A DNA stretch of 64,000 nucleotides. Source: Spirosoma endbachense. GTDB taxonomy: Bacteria > Bacteroidota > Bacteroidia > Cytophagales > Spirosomataceae. Under the pieces are notes generated by a model. That model was not told the origin of the DNA. It made no database searches and was given only the letters and a program-made list of their open reading frames with translations. Location of the stretch: positions 1,227,244-1,291,243 of the forward strand of contig NZ_CP045997.1 in assembly GCF_010233585.1 (NCBI RefSeq). The letters are read 5' to 3'. Made by a program: the position numbers and the translations under genes. Positions 1 to 8,500 of this stretch are shown here, piece by piece; position 1 is the stretch's first letter; each line of letters starts with the position of its first letter.

Positions 1-1163
1 AAATAAGCCCAAATCGACAGACTACCGATATAGGCCAGAATGACCAGCATCGGATAGCCCAGGGTCAGGTATAAACCAAGCCATAACACGATCAATCGGC
101 CAATTTCAGGGTACAGTACCCATTGCCGTTGTTCCAGCAGTGCTCCGCAATTAATTACTGTCAGCAAAATAAAGAGGGTGGTCAGGATCTTTACGGGTAT
201 AGATACATAGCCATCAAACAACAGGTAGGTAAATAAGATCAACAGGATACCTGTCAGTTGCCCAACGACATAGCCCCGAAATCGTCGGCTTGTAGCCCGT
301 ACGGATGAGCGCAACAACAACTGATTTTCTAATCCCTCGCGAATCGTCGGGTCAACGGCATCGGGTTTGTCGAAAAGAAGCTTGATTTTAGCCCTGAATC
401 CCGGTGTTCGACGGGCGTGTTCAACTAACTCAAGCAGAAAATGAAAATGCTGCCAGAGAAAGCTATGGCTGTCGAGCTGTTTGGTTAAGCCATAAACGGG
501 CTCTTCCTGTTCTTCGGCAAAGGTGCCAAACAGTTTGTCCCAGAAAATAAAGACGTCACCATAGTTCTTGTCCAGATAGCCGGGATTGCTCGCGTGGTGA
601 ACACGGTGGTGCGAAGGCGTCACGAACACATACTCGAGCCATCCCAGCTTGCCTATTGTGCGGGTATGAATAAAAAATGGATAGAGCCCGTGAACCAGCA
701 GCATGGTTGTGATCATTTCGGGGGGAAAACCGATGATCGGCAAAATCGACCAGAAACCCGTGCGTACCACGGCCTGAAAGACCGTAATGCGGGCCGAAAC
801 GGTGTAATTGAAATCTTCGCTCTGATGATGCACTACATGAACGGCCCAGAATACATTGATTTCATGAGCCAGTCGATGATACCAGTACCAGACAAAATCG
901 GTGGCGATGAGCAAAGCTATCCAGGTCAGGGCATTGGTTTTAATGTCGAACAGGGCATAGTGTCGATGTAAATAATCGTACACGAAATAAAACGCGCCGA
1001 CTGTAAAACTATCGATCAGCCGTTCGGCGATGCCCACGTTCAGGTTGGCAACCGAATTGTTAAATGAAAAGTACTTTTTCTTCTGCCATCTGGCAACGAG
1101 GTATTCCACCCCCATAAAAAACAGGAACAAGGGAACGGCAAAGGCAATCCAGTTAATCTGCAT
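1..1163 (-). CDS. fatty acid hydroxylase / sterol desaturase family membrane protein (3' end cut by window edge)
   Basis: Reading the minus strand from the ATG at 1163 gives an uninterrupted frame to the left edge (387 codons, no stop), so the C-terminus is outside the window. The protein starts MQINWIAFAVPLFLF, is rich in membrane segments, and carries the histidine clusters of the fatty-acid hydroxylase superfamily: HRLAHE, HVVHHQ and a later PSHHRVHHASN. These His residues bind a di-iron centre that hydroxylates or desaturates lipid substrates in the membrane; alkylglycerol-monooxygenase-like relatives share this layout. The substrate cannot be told from sequence. A second membrane-rich part follows the last His cluster. 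A hairpin at 1193-1225 separates it from the peptidase gene upstream. Confidence 0.85.
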   Translation of the reverse strand, partial: MQINWIAFAVPLFLFFMGVEYLVARWQKKKYFSFNNSVANLNVGIAERLIDSFTVGAFYFVYDYLHRHYALFDIKTNALTWIALLIATDFVWYWYHRLAHEINVFWAVHVVHHQSEDFNYTVSARITVFQAVVRTGFWSILPIIGFPPEMITTMLLVHGLYPFFIHTRTIGKLGWLEYVFVTPSHHRVHHASNPGYLDKNYGDVFIFWDKLFGTFAEEQEEPVYGLTKQLDSHSFLWQHFHFLLELVEHARRTPGFRAKIKLLFDKPDAVDPTIREGLENQLLLRSSVRATSRRFRGYVVGQLTGILLILFTYLLFDGYVSIPVKILTTLFILLTVINCGALLEQRQWVLYPEIGRLIVLWLGLYLTLGYPMLVILAYIGSLSIWAY

Positions 1164-1192
1164 AGGTATTCGCTACTACTTATTTATAAAAT

Positions 1193-1225
1193 TGTCGCCA
1201 AAGACCATCGTTCGCTTTGGCGACA
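1193..1225 (-). terminator. hairpin after the M14 peptidase gene
   Basis: Perfect 11-bp inverted repeat (TGTCGCCAAAG at 1193-1203, CTTTGGCGACA at 1215-1225) with an 11-nt loop, just past the peptidase stop codon. On the minus strand a T/A-rich tract follows, so a terminator or processing hairpin is likely. Confidence 0.55.
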
Positions 1226-1230
1226 CCATG

Positions 1231-3912
1231 CTAATTCTCTTCCTGACCGTTCGACAATTGGGTAGCCGGAACCGTCAGATGCTGGCCGAACAACAGCGCA
1301 TTCAGGAACACTTTCGAGGTGCCATGCCAGTAACTGCGGAAGTTCGGGTTATCGGCGAACAGCACGACCCGCCCGGCTCCTTCCGGACTCACAACCACAG
1401 CCGCCGAATTGCTGATTTTCTTCAGATTTTCTTTCGAGACAAACCCGCTCACATAGGGCGACGCGGTGTATTTTACCACCGTGCCGTAGGGACTGCTGCT
1501 CGGCTTGAGAATGGTCGTTCCGTTGCGGAACACAAAGATTTTACGGTCAGAAAAACCAAATCCAAGTGGGTTTGTAATGTCCAGATCGGCCGTATAAATC
1601 GAGCCAGCCACGGCACGAGGCCCTTCTTTGGCCGCAATATTGACAAAGTCGATACGATCGTTCGGGCGGGATGCTGCCGATTTGCCCGTATCTGCCTTCA
1701 CGATGGCAGTTGGAGCCAGTAGGTTTTCTTTAACCAGACCCTGTTTGATTGCCCATTCCGATGCGTTTTTGAGGGTGATTAGCGTACCGCCCTCTTCAAC
1801 CCAGTTTTTCAGTCGGGCAACAACCGCTTTGTCGAGCGATGCGTACTGACCGCCCACCAGAATCACGGTGTTGTAACGGCTCCAATTCGCCCGTCCGGCG
1901 TTACTGATTTCGATTTTTGTGAGCGGTAGTTTCAGGTGTTCACTCAGCAAAAACCAGACTTCACCTGCTTCGGATGGGTTAACGCCCTGGCCAACCAGTA
2001 AAGCGGCTTCGGGCTTTTTCAGTGTACGGATGTTGTTGCTGCCCAGATCGATGCCCCCTGCATTGAAGCCCGTTGAAACACCCGTAAATGTTACGCCAGC
2101 CTGTTTACTGATCGCGTTGACTAGTTTGTAGAGCGAATCGGCGCTGATAGATTGAACGGCTACCGGGATCACAATGGAACCGTATCCGAAATCACGATTT
2201 GGGTCGTCTTTTACGGGATTAATGCTTTGCGGACCTGAGCTGGAACGAGCCACTGTATTCACCTGAAACGGCTTCAGCGCTACTTTGGCCTGAACGCCTG
2301 CCTGTTGCAGCGCTGATAGGGCCGTCGATGCGTGATAGTCGGCCCAGTTCAGCACATAGGCGTAGGTCGATGGGCCGTTAAGAATGCCTCCTGTTATTGG
2401 CTTTGCCGCCGAAATCGGACTGCCTTTCACCAGAGCCGCATCTTTCAGTTTGGCATACGGAAGTCCATAACCATGCACCAGCGACCAACCGGTTACGTCG
2501 TAAAAAACACTGTCGTGAAAGGCCGTCACTTCCTCAAAAAGTGAATGAACAATTCGGTAATTGGGCTGTGCAGTCGGAACGACATAGGCTTTGCCTGGTG
2601 TAAAGGTCTTGTTCTCGACGGTAGCGCGCTGAGGTAGCTCATACACCTGAATGTGGTGTTGCAGGAGTGTTTCCAGGAAACGATTGGTCAGATTATCGTC
2701 CGTAGCGCTGCCAAATACGTAGGCTTTGGTCGGAAATTTCTGTGCGTCGGTCAGGGCTGATGCGAAGAAGTCTTTCTGGTGTTTCAGGTAAACGTCTTTT
2801 TCCTCAACGGCTCCTTTTATGGCGGCTAAACCGGTTGCTACATGGTTCCGAATCGTGAACGGGAATGTCACGACTCCGTTGGTGCCCTCCTGCGCCAGTC
2901 CGCGTGAGCTACCCACTTCAAATGTCACGCCAACGCCCCCGGTAAAATCGGGATAGGTAGACCCATAGATGGGAGAGAGGTTATCGAACTGCTCTTTGGT
3001 CCAGTAAAACGTGCCGAGATTATCCAGAGCTTTGGCAAAATATTTCGCCAGTTTCACATTCAGCACATCGTAGGTAGCGCGCGGAATCAGGTCGTTTTCG
3101 GTGCTGTAGGGTTTCGATGGCTCAAAATAGTAGGTACTATTGGTGCCCATCTCGTGAAAATCGATCATCACGTTTGGATACCAGTCATGGTGAAACTTCA
3201 TCCGGTTGCGACTCTCGATATGAGCCAGCGGAAGCCAGTCGCGGTTGAGGTCGTTCAGGTAATGGTTAAAACGTCCACCGGGCCAGAGCTCGTTATGTTC
3301 GCGGTCGAGCGGATCAGTAACCGGTGGGAATGATTTATGCTGATTGAACCATTGCACGGCGCGATCGCGACCATCGGGGTTTTCGGCTGGATCAAGTGTT
3401 ACAACAGCTTCATTGAGCCACCGGCCTGTTTCGGCGTCGGTCGAAGCCGTCAGGTAGTAAGCTGTCAACAGGGCCGCTTCGCTGCTGGAGTTTTCATTGC
3501 CATGAACGGTATAGGCCAGATGAACAACAACCGGTAACTTACCGTAGTCGGGTGCCGGAATTTTTGGATCTGCCAGTTGCAGATGGTCTTTACGGATCTG
3601 CTCCAGATTCTTCTGATTAGCAACCGATGTAAAGAACGCGATGACCTGAGGGCGTTCTTCATACGTTTTGCCAATGTTGATCAGACTGACCTTGTCGGAT
3701 AGCCGATCGAGCTCTTTGAGATAAGCTACAATTTGATCGTATCGTGTGTAGTGAGAACCAATTGGGTAGCCCAGAAACTGCTCGGGGGTTGGAATCGTGG
3801 GGTCGAAGGTGGGTTTGTAGCCAGAAAAATAGTACGTGTTCTGAGCGAACAGGGGTGGAGAAAGAGCTATAAATAATATAGTCGATAGGTATAGTAGATT
3901 TAGTTTGTGCAT
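1231..3912 (-). CDS. secreted M14-family zinc carboxypeptidase
   Basis: An 893-residue protein with a signal peptide ending near LFAQ (residues 1-24). The first half is an M14 zinc peptidase: HGNE (His137, Glu140) and His253 in DFHEMG are the expected zinc ligands, NPDGRDR at 178-184 carries the substrate-binding Arg, and FEVGSS (Glu332) is the likely catalytic base. The second half (about 400-880) resembles the class-I glutamine-amidotransferase-like domain often fused to Bacteroidota M14 enzymes. It probably removes C-terminal residues from peptides in the periplasm or outside the cell. It stands alone, divergent from the response regulator at 4282. The start is the ATG at 3912, with a TAnnTTTG box just upstream. 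Confidence 0.9.
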   Translation of the reverse strand: MHKLNLLYLSTILFIALSPPLFAQNTYYFSGYKPTFDPTIPTPEQFLGYPIGSHYTRYDQIVAYLKELDRLSDKVSLINIGKTYEERPQVIAFFTSVANQKNLEQIRKDHLQLADPKIPAPDYGKLPVVVHLAYTVHGNENSSSEAALLTAYYLTASTDAETGRWLNEAVVTLDPAENPDGRDRAVQWFNQHKSFPPVTDPLDREHNELWPGGRFNHYLNDLNRDWLPLAHIESRNRMKFHHDWYPNVMIDFHEMGTNSTYYFEPSKPYSTENDLIPRATYDVLNVKLAKYFAKALDNLGTFYWTKEQFDNLSPIYGSTYPDFTGGVGVTFEVGSSRGLAQEGTNGVVTFPFTIRNHVATGLAAIKGAVEEKDVYLKHQKDFFASALTDAQKFPTKAYVFGSATDDNLTNRFLETLLQHHIQVYELPQRATVENKTFTPGKAYVVPTAQPNYRIVHSLFEEVTAFHDSVFYDVTGWSLVHGYGLPYAKLKDAALVKGSPISAAKPITGGILNGPSTYAYVLNWADYHASTALSALQQAGVQAKVALKPFQVNTVARSSSGPQSINPVKDDPNRDFGYGSIVIPVAVQSISADSLYKLVNAISKQAGVTFTGVSTGFNAGGIDLGSNNIRTLKKPEAALLVGQGVNPSEAGEVWFLLSEHLKLPLTKIEISNAGRANWSRYNTVILVGGQYASLDKAVVARLKNWVEEGGTLITLKNASEWAIKQGLVKENLLAPTAIVKADTGKSAASRPNDRIDFVNIAAKEGPRAVAGSIYTADLDITNPLGFGFSDRKIFVFRNGTTILKPSSSPYGTVVKYTASPYVSGFVSKENLKKISNSAAVVVSPEGAGRVVLFADNPNFRSYWHGTSKVFLNALLFGQHLTVPATQLSNGQEEN

Positions 3913-3928
3913 GATGGGCGTTTTTTTA

Positions 3929-3936
3929 CAAACTTA
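3929..3936 (-). promoter_or_regulatory. -7 promoter box for the M14 peptidase
   Basis: On the minus strand TAAGTTTG matches the Bacteroidota -7 element TAnnTTTG and lies 17-24 nt before the ATG. I see no TTG at the usual -33 distance, so support is partial. Confidence 0.45.
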
Positions 3937-4281
3937 TGGGTTTTTCAATATGAAAAAATAGTTCATCTGCTTTTTTTGACGCTATTCGTCTGATTTACCG
4001 ACCGATAGGATTTTGGGAAGTAAAATATTGGACATTAGATTGACGAGGTGCCAAGCTTGTATCAGGCAGTAGGTTATTGCCTGATACAAGCTTGATTTTA
4101 GTACTTAGTATCAAAGCCAGTTAGTCAGTTTCTTTAGGGCATTGGCGGAATTAATTCAAATTGCGTGATTGATTCGGAACTTGATCGACCCACTAACACT
4201 GTTACTTTACCAGTACTAAGTTGATCTTATTAACTGCCTGGCCTGGATTCTTCGGGAAGGGTTTACTCAATACTGGATATT
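3937..4281. other. intergenic region between divergent genes
   Basis: An AT-rich gap between the M14 peptidase (minus) and the response regulator (plus). It holds one strong hairpin at 4052-4094. I see no open frame with coding character and no clear TAnnTTTG box for the plus-strand gene. Confidence 0.5.
4052..4094. repeat. 17-bp inverted repeat in a divergent intergenic region
   Basis: Arms 4052-4068 and 4078-4094 are perfect reverse complements (CAAGCTTGTATCAGGCA) around a 9-nt loop. As it lies between divergent starts it is not an ordinary terminator; it may be a leader hairpin, an operator or a repeated intergenic element. Confidence 0.6.
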
Positions 4282-4965
4282 ATGCGAATTTTGATCGTTG
4301 AAGATGAAGGGGAAGTCGCAGCGCTCATCAAAACGGGTTTAGAAGAGTATGGCTTCGAGGCAACAATAGCGGGCGATGCTATGGAAGCTCAACAAAGGCT
4401 GGCTGAACGGGACTATGATATTGTTATTCTTGATGTGAATTTGCCCATCATCAGCGGATTTGATTTGTGCCGGATGATTCGGAACCGCTTTGAAACCCTG
4501 CCAATTCTGATGTTGACTGCGTTTGGGAGCACGACGAGCAAACTGGATGGATTCGATGCGGGTGCGGATGATTACCTGGTGAAACCGTTCGAATTTCGCG
4601 AACTCGTTGCCCGGTTGCGGGCACTTACCCGGCGAAACTCTGTCCAGTCAACTGACTTGCCGGTTCTTAAAATTGCGGATCTGGAACTGAACCAGCAGAG
4701 TAAAACGGTAAAACGCGGAAATCAGAAAATCATGCTGACAGCCAGGGAATTGGCTTTACTTGAGTTTTTTCTGAAAAACCAAAATCGTGCCCTGACCCGT
4801 AACGAAATTATCGAGCATGTCTGGGATCTTAATTTCGATACGGGCACCAATGTAGTGGATGTGTACGTCAATTATTTACGCAAGAAAATAGACAAGGATT
4901 TTCCACTCAAGCTAATCCATACCCTGAGTGGTATTGGATACATTATGCAGGACACCGACGACTAA
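4282..4965 (+). CDS. OmpR/PhoB-family response regulator
   Basis: A 227-residue two-domain regulator. The receiver domain (1-115) has the acidic pocket Glu7-Asp8, the phospho-acceptor Asp51, Thr79 and Lys101. Residues about 130-225 form a winged-helix Trans_reg_C DNA-binding domain ending HTLSGIGYIMQ. The kinase gene starts 3 nt after its stop, so the two form one operon. Regulators of this class bind direct repeats spaced 11 bp; exactly such an array sits at 6332-6392, right after the kinase, which suggests it controls the SulP operon there. The signal is unknown. Confidence 0.93.
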   Translation: MRILIVEDEGEVAALIKTGLEEYGFEATIAGDAMEAQQRLAERDYDIVILDVNLPIISGFDLCRMIRNRFETLPILMLTAFGSTTSKLDGFDAGADDYLVKPFEFRELVARLRALTRRNSVQSTDLPVLKIADLELNQQSKTVKRGNQKIMLTARELALLEFFLKNQNRALTRNEIIEHVWDLNFDTGTNVVDVYVNYLRKKIDKDFPLKLIHTLSGIGYIMQDTDD

Positions 4966-4968
4966 CTC

Positions 4969-6336
4969 ATGAAAATACGGACTCGCCTATCGTTTACGTT
5001 TGTCGGAATTGTTGCGGCTATTCTACTGCTTTTTTCGTTCGTGGTTTATGCCACGGCAGAGTATTTCCGGCAGCGCGACTTTTACCTGCGACTGAGCGAC
5101 AAAGCAAGAACTACGGCCCGATTGCTCCTTGATGAAGATGAGATCACGACGCGTCTGCTACGGATCATCGAGCAAAATAATTTAACCGCTCTCCCCGAAG
5201 AGCAAATCAATATTTATGATCGGAGCAACCGAATGCTGTATGCCACACGGGACAGCGCAATCGTAAAGCCTGAGATTCTGAATCTTATTCGGAAAAAGAA
5301 AGAAGTTTTCTTTCGCCATCATGGAAAAGAAATCGTCGGCTTCATTCACCAACATAACACACAGGAGTATATCCTGATCGCATCAGCCTATGACCAGTAT
5401 GGTCGGGAGGAAATGCAACACCTGGGAACCATCATGGGCGTGGGTTTGCTATGCAGTCTGGCTCTGATGGGGGCAGTGGGCTGGGCCTATGCCGGACGTT
5501 CCTTAAGGCCTATTTCCGACGTGATTCGGCAGGTGGACCGGATTACCGCGTCTAACCTGAACCAACGCGTCAATGCCGGGAATGATCATGACGAACTAGC
5601 CCAGCTTGCGCATACGTTCAATCTGATGCTCGACCGGGTACAGGAAGCTTTTGAGATGCAGCGGAACTTTGTTTCCAATGCATCCCACGAGTTACGTACA
5701 CCCCTGACGATCATTACGGGCCAGATTGAAGTGACACTGATAAAACGACGTACGGTCGAAGAGCACGAAGCCAAATGGAAAGCGGTGCTGGAGGTAATTC
5801 AGCGGATGAACAAACTGACGAATAATCTGCTGGATCTGACTCTGGTGAGTCTGGAGGCTACGCCGTTGAAATTCAGTGAGGTATCGATTGATGAAGTTAT
5901 TTTTCAGGCTTCCCAGATGCTTATGAATCGCCAGCCAGACTATTCGGTTGTGTTCTCATTTGATGGCCAGATCGAAACAATTCAGCCTTCACTAACCATT
6001 GAGGGCAACAAGTCACTCCTGTATTCGGCCTTTTTCAATCTGATGGAAAATGGCTGTAAGTTTTCCGAAAACAAGCGGGTAGAGGTCATACTGGGCGCCA
6101 CCGAACGCTGGGTAACGGTTCAGTTTAAGGATGAAGGAATCGGCATTCTGGAAACTGACATCAAGAGCATCTACGAACCCTTTTTTCGGGCCGAGAACGT
6201 CAAACGCATTCACGGACACGGCGTTGGCCTTCCGCTCACCTACCGAATCATTCAGCTTCACCACGGCCAGATCAGGGTTTTTTCACAGATTAATCGCGGA
6301 ACAACCTTCACCATTCAGCTGCCCAAAAACCTCTAA
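4969..6336 (+). CDS. membrane sensor histidine kinase (HAMP, HisKA, HATPase)
   Basis: A 455-residue inner-membrane kinase and the likely partner of the regulator just upstream. Membrane segments at about 8-30 and 152-174 flank a sensor region of about 120 residues facing the periplasm. A HAMP linker follows (about 175-228), then a HisKA dimerisation domain with phospho-acceptor His240 in NASHELRTPLT, then an HATPase_c domain with NLMENGCKFS (N box) and GHGVGLPLTYRI (G box). Its stop codon lies inside the first of six 11-bp-spaced repeats. The ligand cannot be predicted. Confidence 0.92.
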   Translation: MKIRTRLSFTFVGIVAAILLLFSFVVYATAEYFRQRDFYLRLSDKARTTARLLLDEDEITTRLLRIIEQNNLTALPEEQINIYDRSNRMLYATRDSAIVKPEILNLIRKKKEVFFRHHGKEIVGFIHQHNTQEYILIASAYDQYGREEMQHLGTIMGVGLLCSLALMGAVGWAYAGRSLRPISDVIRQVDRITASNLNQRVNAGNDHDELAQLAHTFNLMLDRVQEAFEMQRNFVSNASHELRTPLTIITGQIEVTLIKRRTVEEHEAKWKAVLEVIQRMNKLTNNLLDLTLVSLEATPLKFSEVSIDEVIFQASQMLMNRQPDYSVVFSFDGQIETIQPSLTIEGNKSLLYSAFFNLMENGCKFSENKRVEVILGATERWVTVQFKDEGIGILETDIKSIYEPFFRAENVKRIHGHGVGLPLTYRIIQLHHGQIRVFSQINRGTTFTIQLPKNL

Positions 6337-6392
6337 TCGATTTCTAATCGGTTTCTAATTGGTTTCTCATCACCTTCTAACTGATCCCTAAT
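6332..6392 (+). promoter_or_regulatory. array of six hexamers at exact 11-bp spacing (response regulator sites)
   Basis: Hexamers start at 6332 (TCTAAT), 6343 (TCTAAT), 6354 (TCTAAT), 6365 (TCTCAT), 6376 (TCTAAC) and 6387 (CCTAAT), each 11 bp after the last. One-turn direct repeats are the usual site layout for winged-helix OmpR/PhoB regulators. The array runs from the kinase stop codon to 21 bp before a TAnnTTTG box, so bound protein would cover the place of a -33 element. I infer activation of the 6463-8411 operon by the 4282 regulator. Confidence 0.75.
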
Positions 6393-6413
6393 GACAGCAG
6401 TTATTGGCTGGTC

Positions 6414-6421
6414 TATCTTTG
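6414..6421 (+). promoter_or_regulatory. -7 promoter box for the SulP operon
   Basis: TATCTTTG fits TAnnTTTG and lies 41 nt before the ATG at 6463. No TTG occurs at the normal -33 distance; the 11-bp repeat array sits there instead, as expected for an activator-dependent promoter. Confidence 0.65.
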
Positions 6422-6462
6422 TTGCGCAAAATTTTTGGTACACTCATTAACCGCCTTGAGCT

Positions 6463-6750
6463 ATGTACGACAACGTTAACAGAAAGACCGGAAAGCTGAT
6501 CAACTGGATTACCGTTTGGGGGTTCATCATTGCCTGCATTGCCTTTAACAAGTACGTCGATTATCGACACCAACGGCAGGAGTATCGTGCACAATATAAC
6601 GCCGAAAGCCGGCGGGCCGACTCCCTTCTCGTCGAAAAGAAACGCCTGGAACAGCGCCTTCGCGAGCTGGAGAACACGACCAGTCAGGGCGTGTCGGTGA
6701 TTCGACAAGGGAATAGTCAACAAAAAGTAGCGGTGGCTAATGCGTTGTGA
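6463..6750 (+). CDS. small single-span membrane protein with coiled coil
   Basis: A 95-residue protein I do not recognise. One membrane helix lies at about residues 13-31 (WITVWGFIIACIAF), followed by a charged, Arg/Glu-rich stretch at about 36-70 with heptad-like leucines, predicted as a short cytoplasmic or periplasmic coiled coil. It is the first gene after the repeat array and promoter, and its TGA overlaps a possible GTG start of the SulP gene, so the two are co-transcribed. A role as an accessory subunit of the transporter is possible but is inference only. Confidence 0.7.
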   Translation: MYDNVNRKTGKLINWITVWGFIIACIAFNKYVDYRHQRQEYRAQYNAESRRADSLLVEKKRLEQRLRELENTTSQGVSVIRQGNSQQKVAVANAL

Positions 6751-6791
6751 AAAGCAACCAGCCGCAGCAGTATAAATCTCAACGGAACCTG

Positions 6792-8411
6792 ATGGAAACA
6801 ATAAAAAAAAATACACACCTGGGAATTGATTTAAGCAACGTGCAGGGCGACATTCGGGGAGGGGCAATTTCATTCCTGGTGGCCGTGCCTTTATGCCTTG
6901 GCATTGCTCTGGCATCGGGCGCTCCACTTTTCGCCGGTATTATTGCGGGTATTGTAGGTGGTTTGGTCGTTGGGGCGGTTAGCCGTTCGGCACTGAGTAT
7001 TTCGGGACCCGAAGCCGGGTTAATCATCGTAACCCTGGGCGCTATTGAATCGCTGGGGTCATTTCCGGCTTTTTTGCTGGCTACCTGCCTGGCAGGGATA
7101 ATTCAGATTGGACTGGGCTTCGCCAGAGCGGGTATGATCAGTAATTTTTTTCCGTCGTCGGTCATTAAAGGAATGCTGGCCGGTATTGGTATTATTTTGA
7201 TTATAAAGCAATTGCCGCACCTTGTTGGCTATGATGCCGATGCTGCCGAAGGATTTGCCCTGTTTCAGCCAGGTGGTTTCAACATCATTGAGCAACTGCA
7301 CATGGCGCTTGGGCAGTTTCGTGGTGGAGCTATTCTGATTTCGGTGATTTCCCTGATAATCTTTTATCTGTGGGAGCAACCAGCCTTCAGGCAACATAAA
7401 ATTATCCGCAACATACCCGCTGCGCTGGTTGTGGTTATACTTGGGATCTGTACCAACGAACTGGTTCGGATGATCAATCCGCAATGGGCCTTACAGGGGA
7501 ATCATCTGGTGCAACTGCCAGTACCGGATAATGCTGCCGAATTTCTGAACTTATTTACCTTTCCCGATTTTTCGCAGTGGAACAACCCGCTGGTCTATAC
7601 ATCGGCGATTGCCATTGCACTGGTGGCTAGCCTGGAAGCTCTGCTGGCTATCGAAGCCTCGGATGAACTCGATCCGCTAAAACGCAAAACGCCAACTAAC
7701 CATGAATTGAAAGCGCAGGGCATCGGTAATCTGGTGAGTGGCTTGATTGGGGGAATACCGCTCACATCGGTTATTGTACGGAGTTCTGTAAGCATCAATT
7801 CGGGCGCTCGTACCAAGCTGGCTGCGCTGATCCATGGTACCCTGCTTCTTGTGTGTGTAGTCACGCTCCCTACCTTGCTGAATAAGATGCCGTGGGCGGC
7901 TCTGGCGGCTATTTTGCTGGTGACGGGCTATAAACTGGCACGAATAGAGATCGTTAAAGCTGTTTTTGCCGAAGGTGTTTCGAAGTTTATTCCGTTTGTC
8001 GTCACGGTAATGGCTATTTTGCTAACCGACCTGCTGAGTGGAATTGCTATTGGAATGGTGACGGGCATCTTTTTCATTCTGCGCGATCATTACCTCAATG
8101 CGCACCGTGTTCGCACCGACTGGGATAGTGGTGAAGATCGAACCCGCATCTACGTCAAACTTGGCGATCACGTGTCGTTTCTCAGTAAAGCCCGCCTGTT
8201 GAAAATGCTGAAGAATGTACCGGCTAACTCAATTCTCGAAATTGATGGAACAGCCTCATCCTATATTGACAGCGATGTTGTGACGGCTATTCGAAATTTT
8301 GGCGCCGTAGCCCGCCAACGGAATATCCAGCTTATTTTCCTGGAGAATACAAATAAGGAGTTTCAATCTAATTACGCTCGTTCAGAATTGAAAATGGAAG
8401 TGTTTGAGTGA
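6792..8411 (+). CDS. SulP family anion transporter with STAS domain
   Basis: An inner-membrane transporter of the SLC26/SulP family, about 539 residues from the ATG at 6792. The core has repeated membrane helices with SFLVAVPLCLGIALASG near the start and SISGPEAGLIIVTLG, the family's substrate-site region. The C-terminal 110 residues form a cytoplasmic STAS domain (DGTASSYIDSDVV). Bacteroidota members are often linked to bicarbonate or sulfate; the substrate here is not shown. A longer reading from the GTG at 6747 would overlap the previous stop by 4 nt (GTGA); I prefer the ATG because residues before it are polar and not conserved in type. Confidence 0.88.
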   Translation: METIKKNTHLGIDLSNVQGDIRGGAISFLVAVPLCLGIALASGAPLFAGIIAGIVGGLVVGAVSRSALSISGPEAGLIIVTLGAIESLGSFPAFLLATCLAGIIQIGLGFARAGMISNFFPSSVIKGMLAGIGIILIIKQLPHLVGYDADAAEGFALFQPGGFNIIEQLHMALGQFRGGAILISVISLIIFYLWEQPAFRQHKIIRNIPAALVVVILGICTNELVRMINPQWALQGNHLVQLPVPDNAAEFLNLFTFPDFSQWNNPLVYTSAIAIALVASLEALLAIEASDELDPLKRKTPTNHELKAQGIGNLVSGLIGGIPLTSVIVRSSVSINSGARTKLAALIHGTLLLVCVVTLPTLLNKMPWAALAAILLVTGYKLARIEIVKAVFAEGVSKFIPFVVTVMAILLTDLLSGIAIGMVTGIFFILRDHYLNAHRVRTDWDSGEDRTRIYVKLGDHVSFLSKARLLKMLKNVPANSILEIDGTASSYIDSDVVTAIRNFGAVARQRNIQLIFLENTNKEFQSNYARSELKMEVFE

Positions 8412-8431
8412 AAGAAGTAAGTGAGTTAGCA

Positions 8432-8497
8432 GTCGGGGTTGACCAAACCAGGCATTATATCGTTGGGATATAGCGTATGGTTCAGTCAGCCCCTGAC
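8432..8497. terminator. imperfect inverted repeat between convergent genes
   Basis: GTCGGGGTTGACC at 8432-8444 pairs imperfectly with GTCAGCCCCTGAC at 8485-8497. It lies between the convergent SulP and TonB-receptor genes, where a bidirectional terminator is expected. Confidence 0.4.
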
Positions 8498-8500
8498 TCT

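Noticed and set aside
1030..1722. 230-codon plus-strand frame over the first gene and the M14 peptidase
   Set aside because: It crosses the end of one gene, a terminator hairpin and the end of another, so it cannot be a normal gene.
4205..4281. A copy of the 11-bp TCTAAT array before the response regulator's own gene
   Set aside because: I looked for self-regulation sites and found no phased hexamers there.
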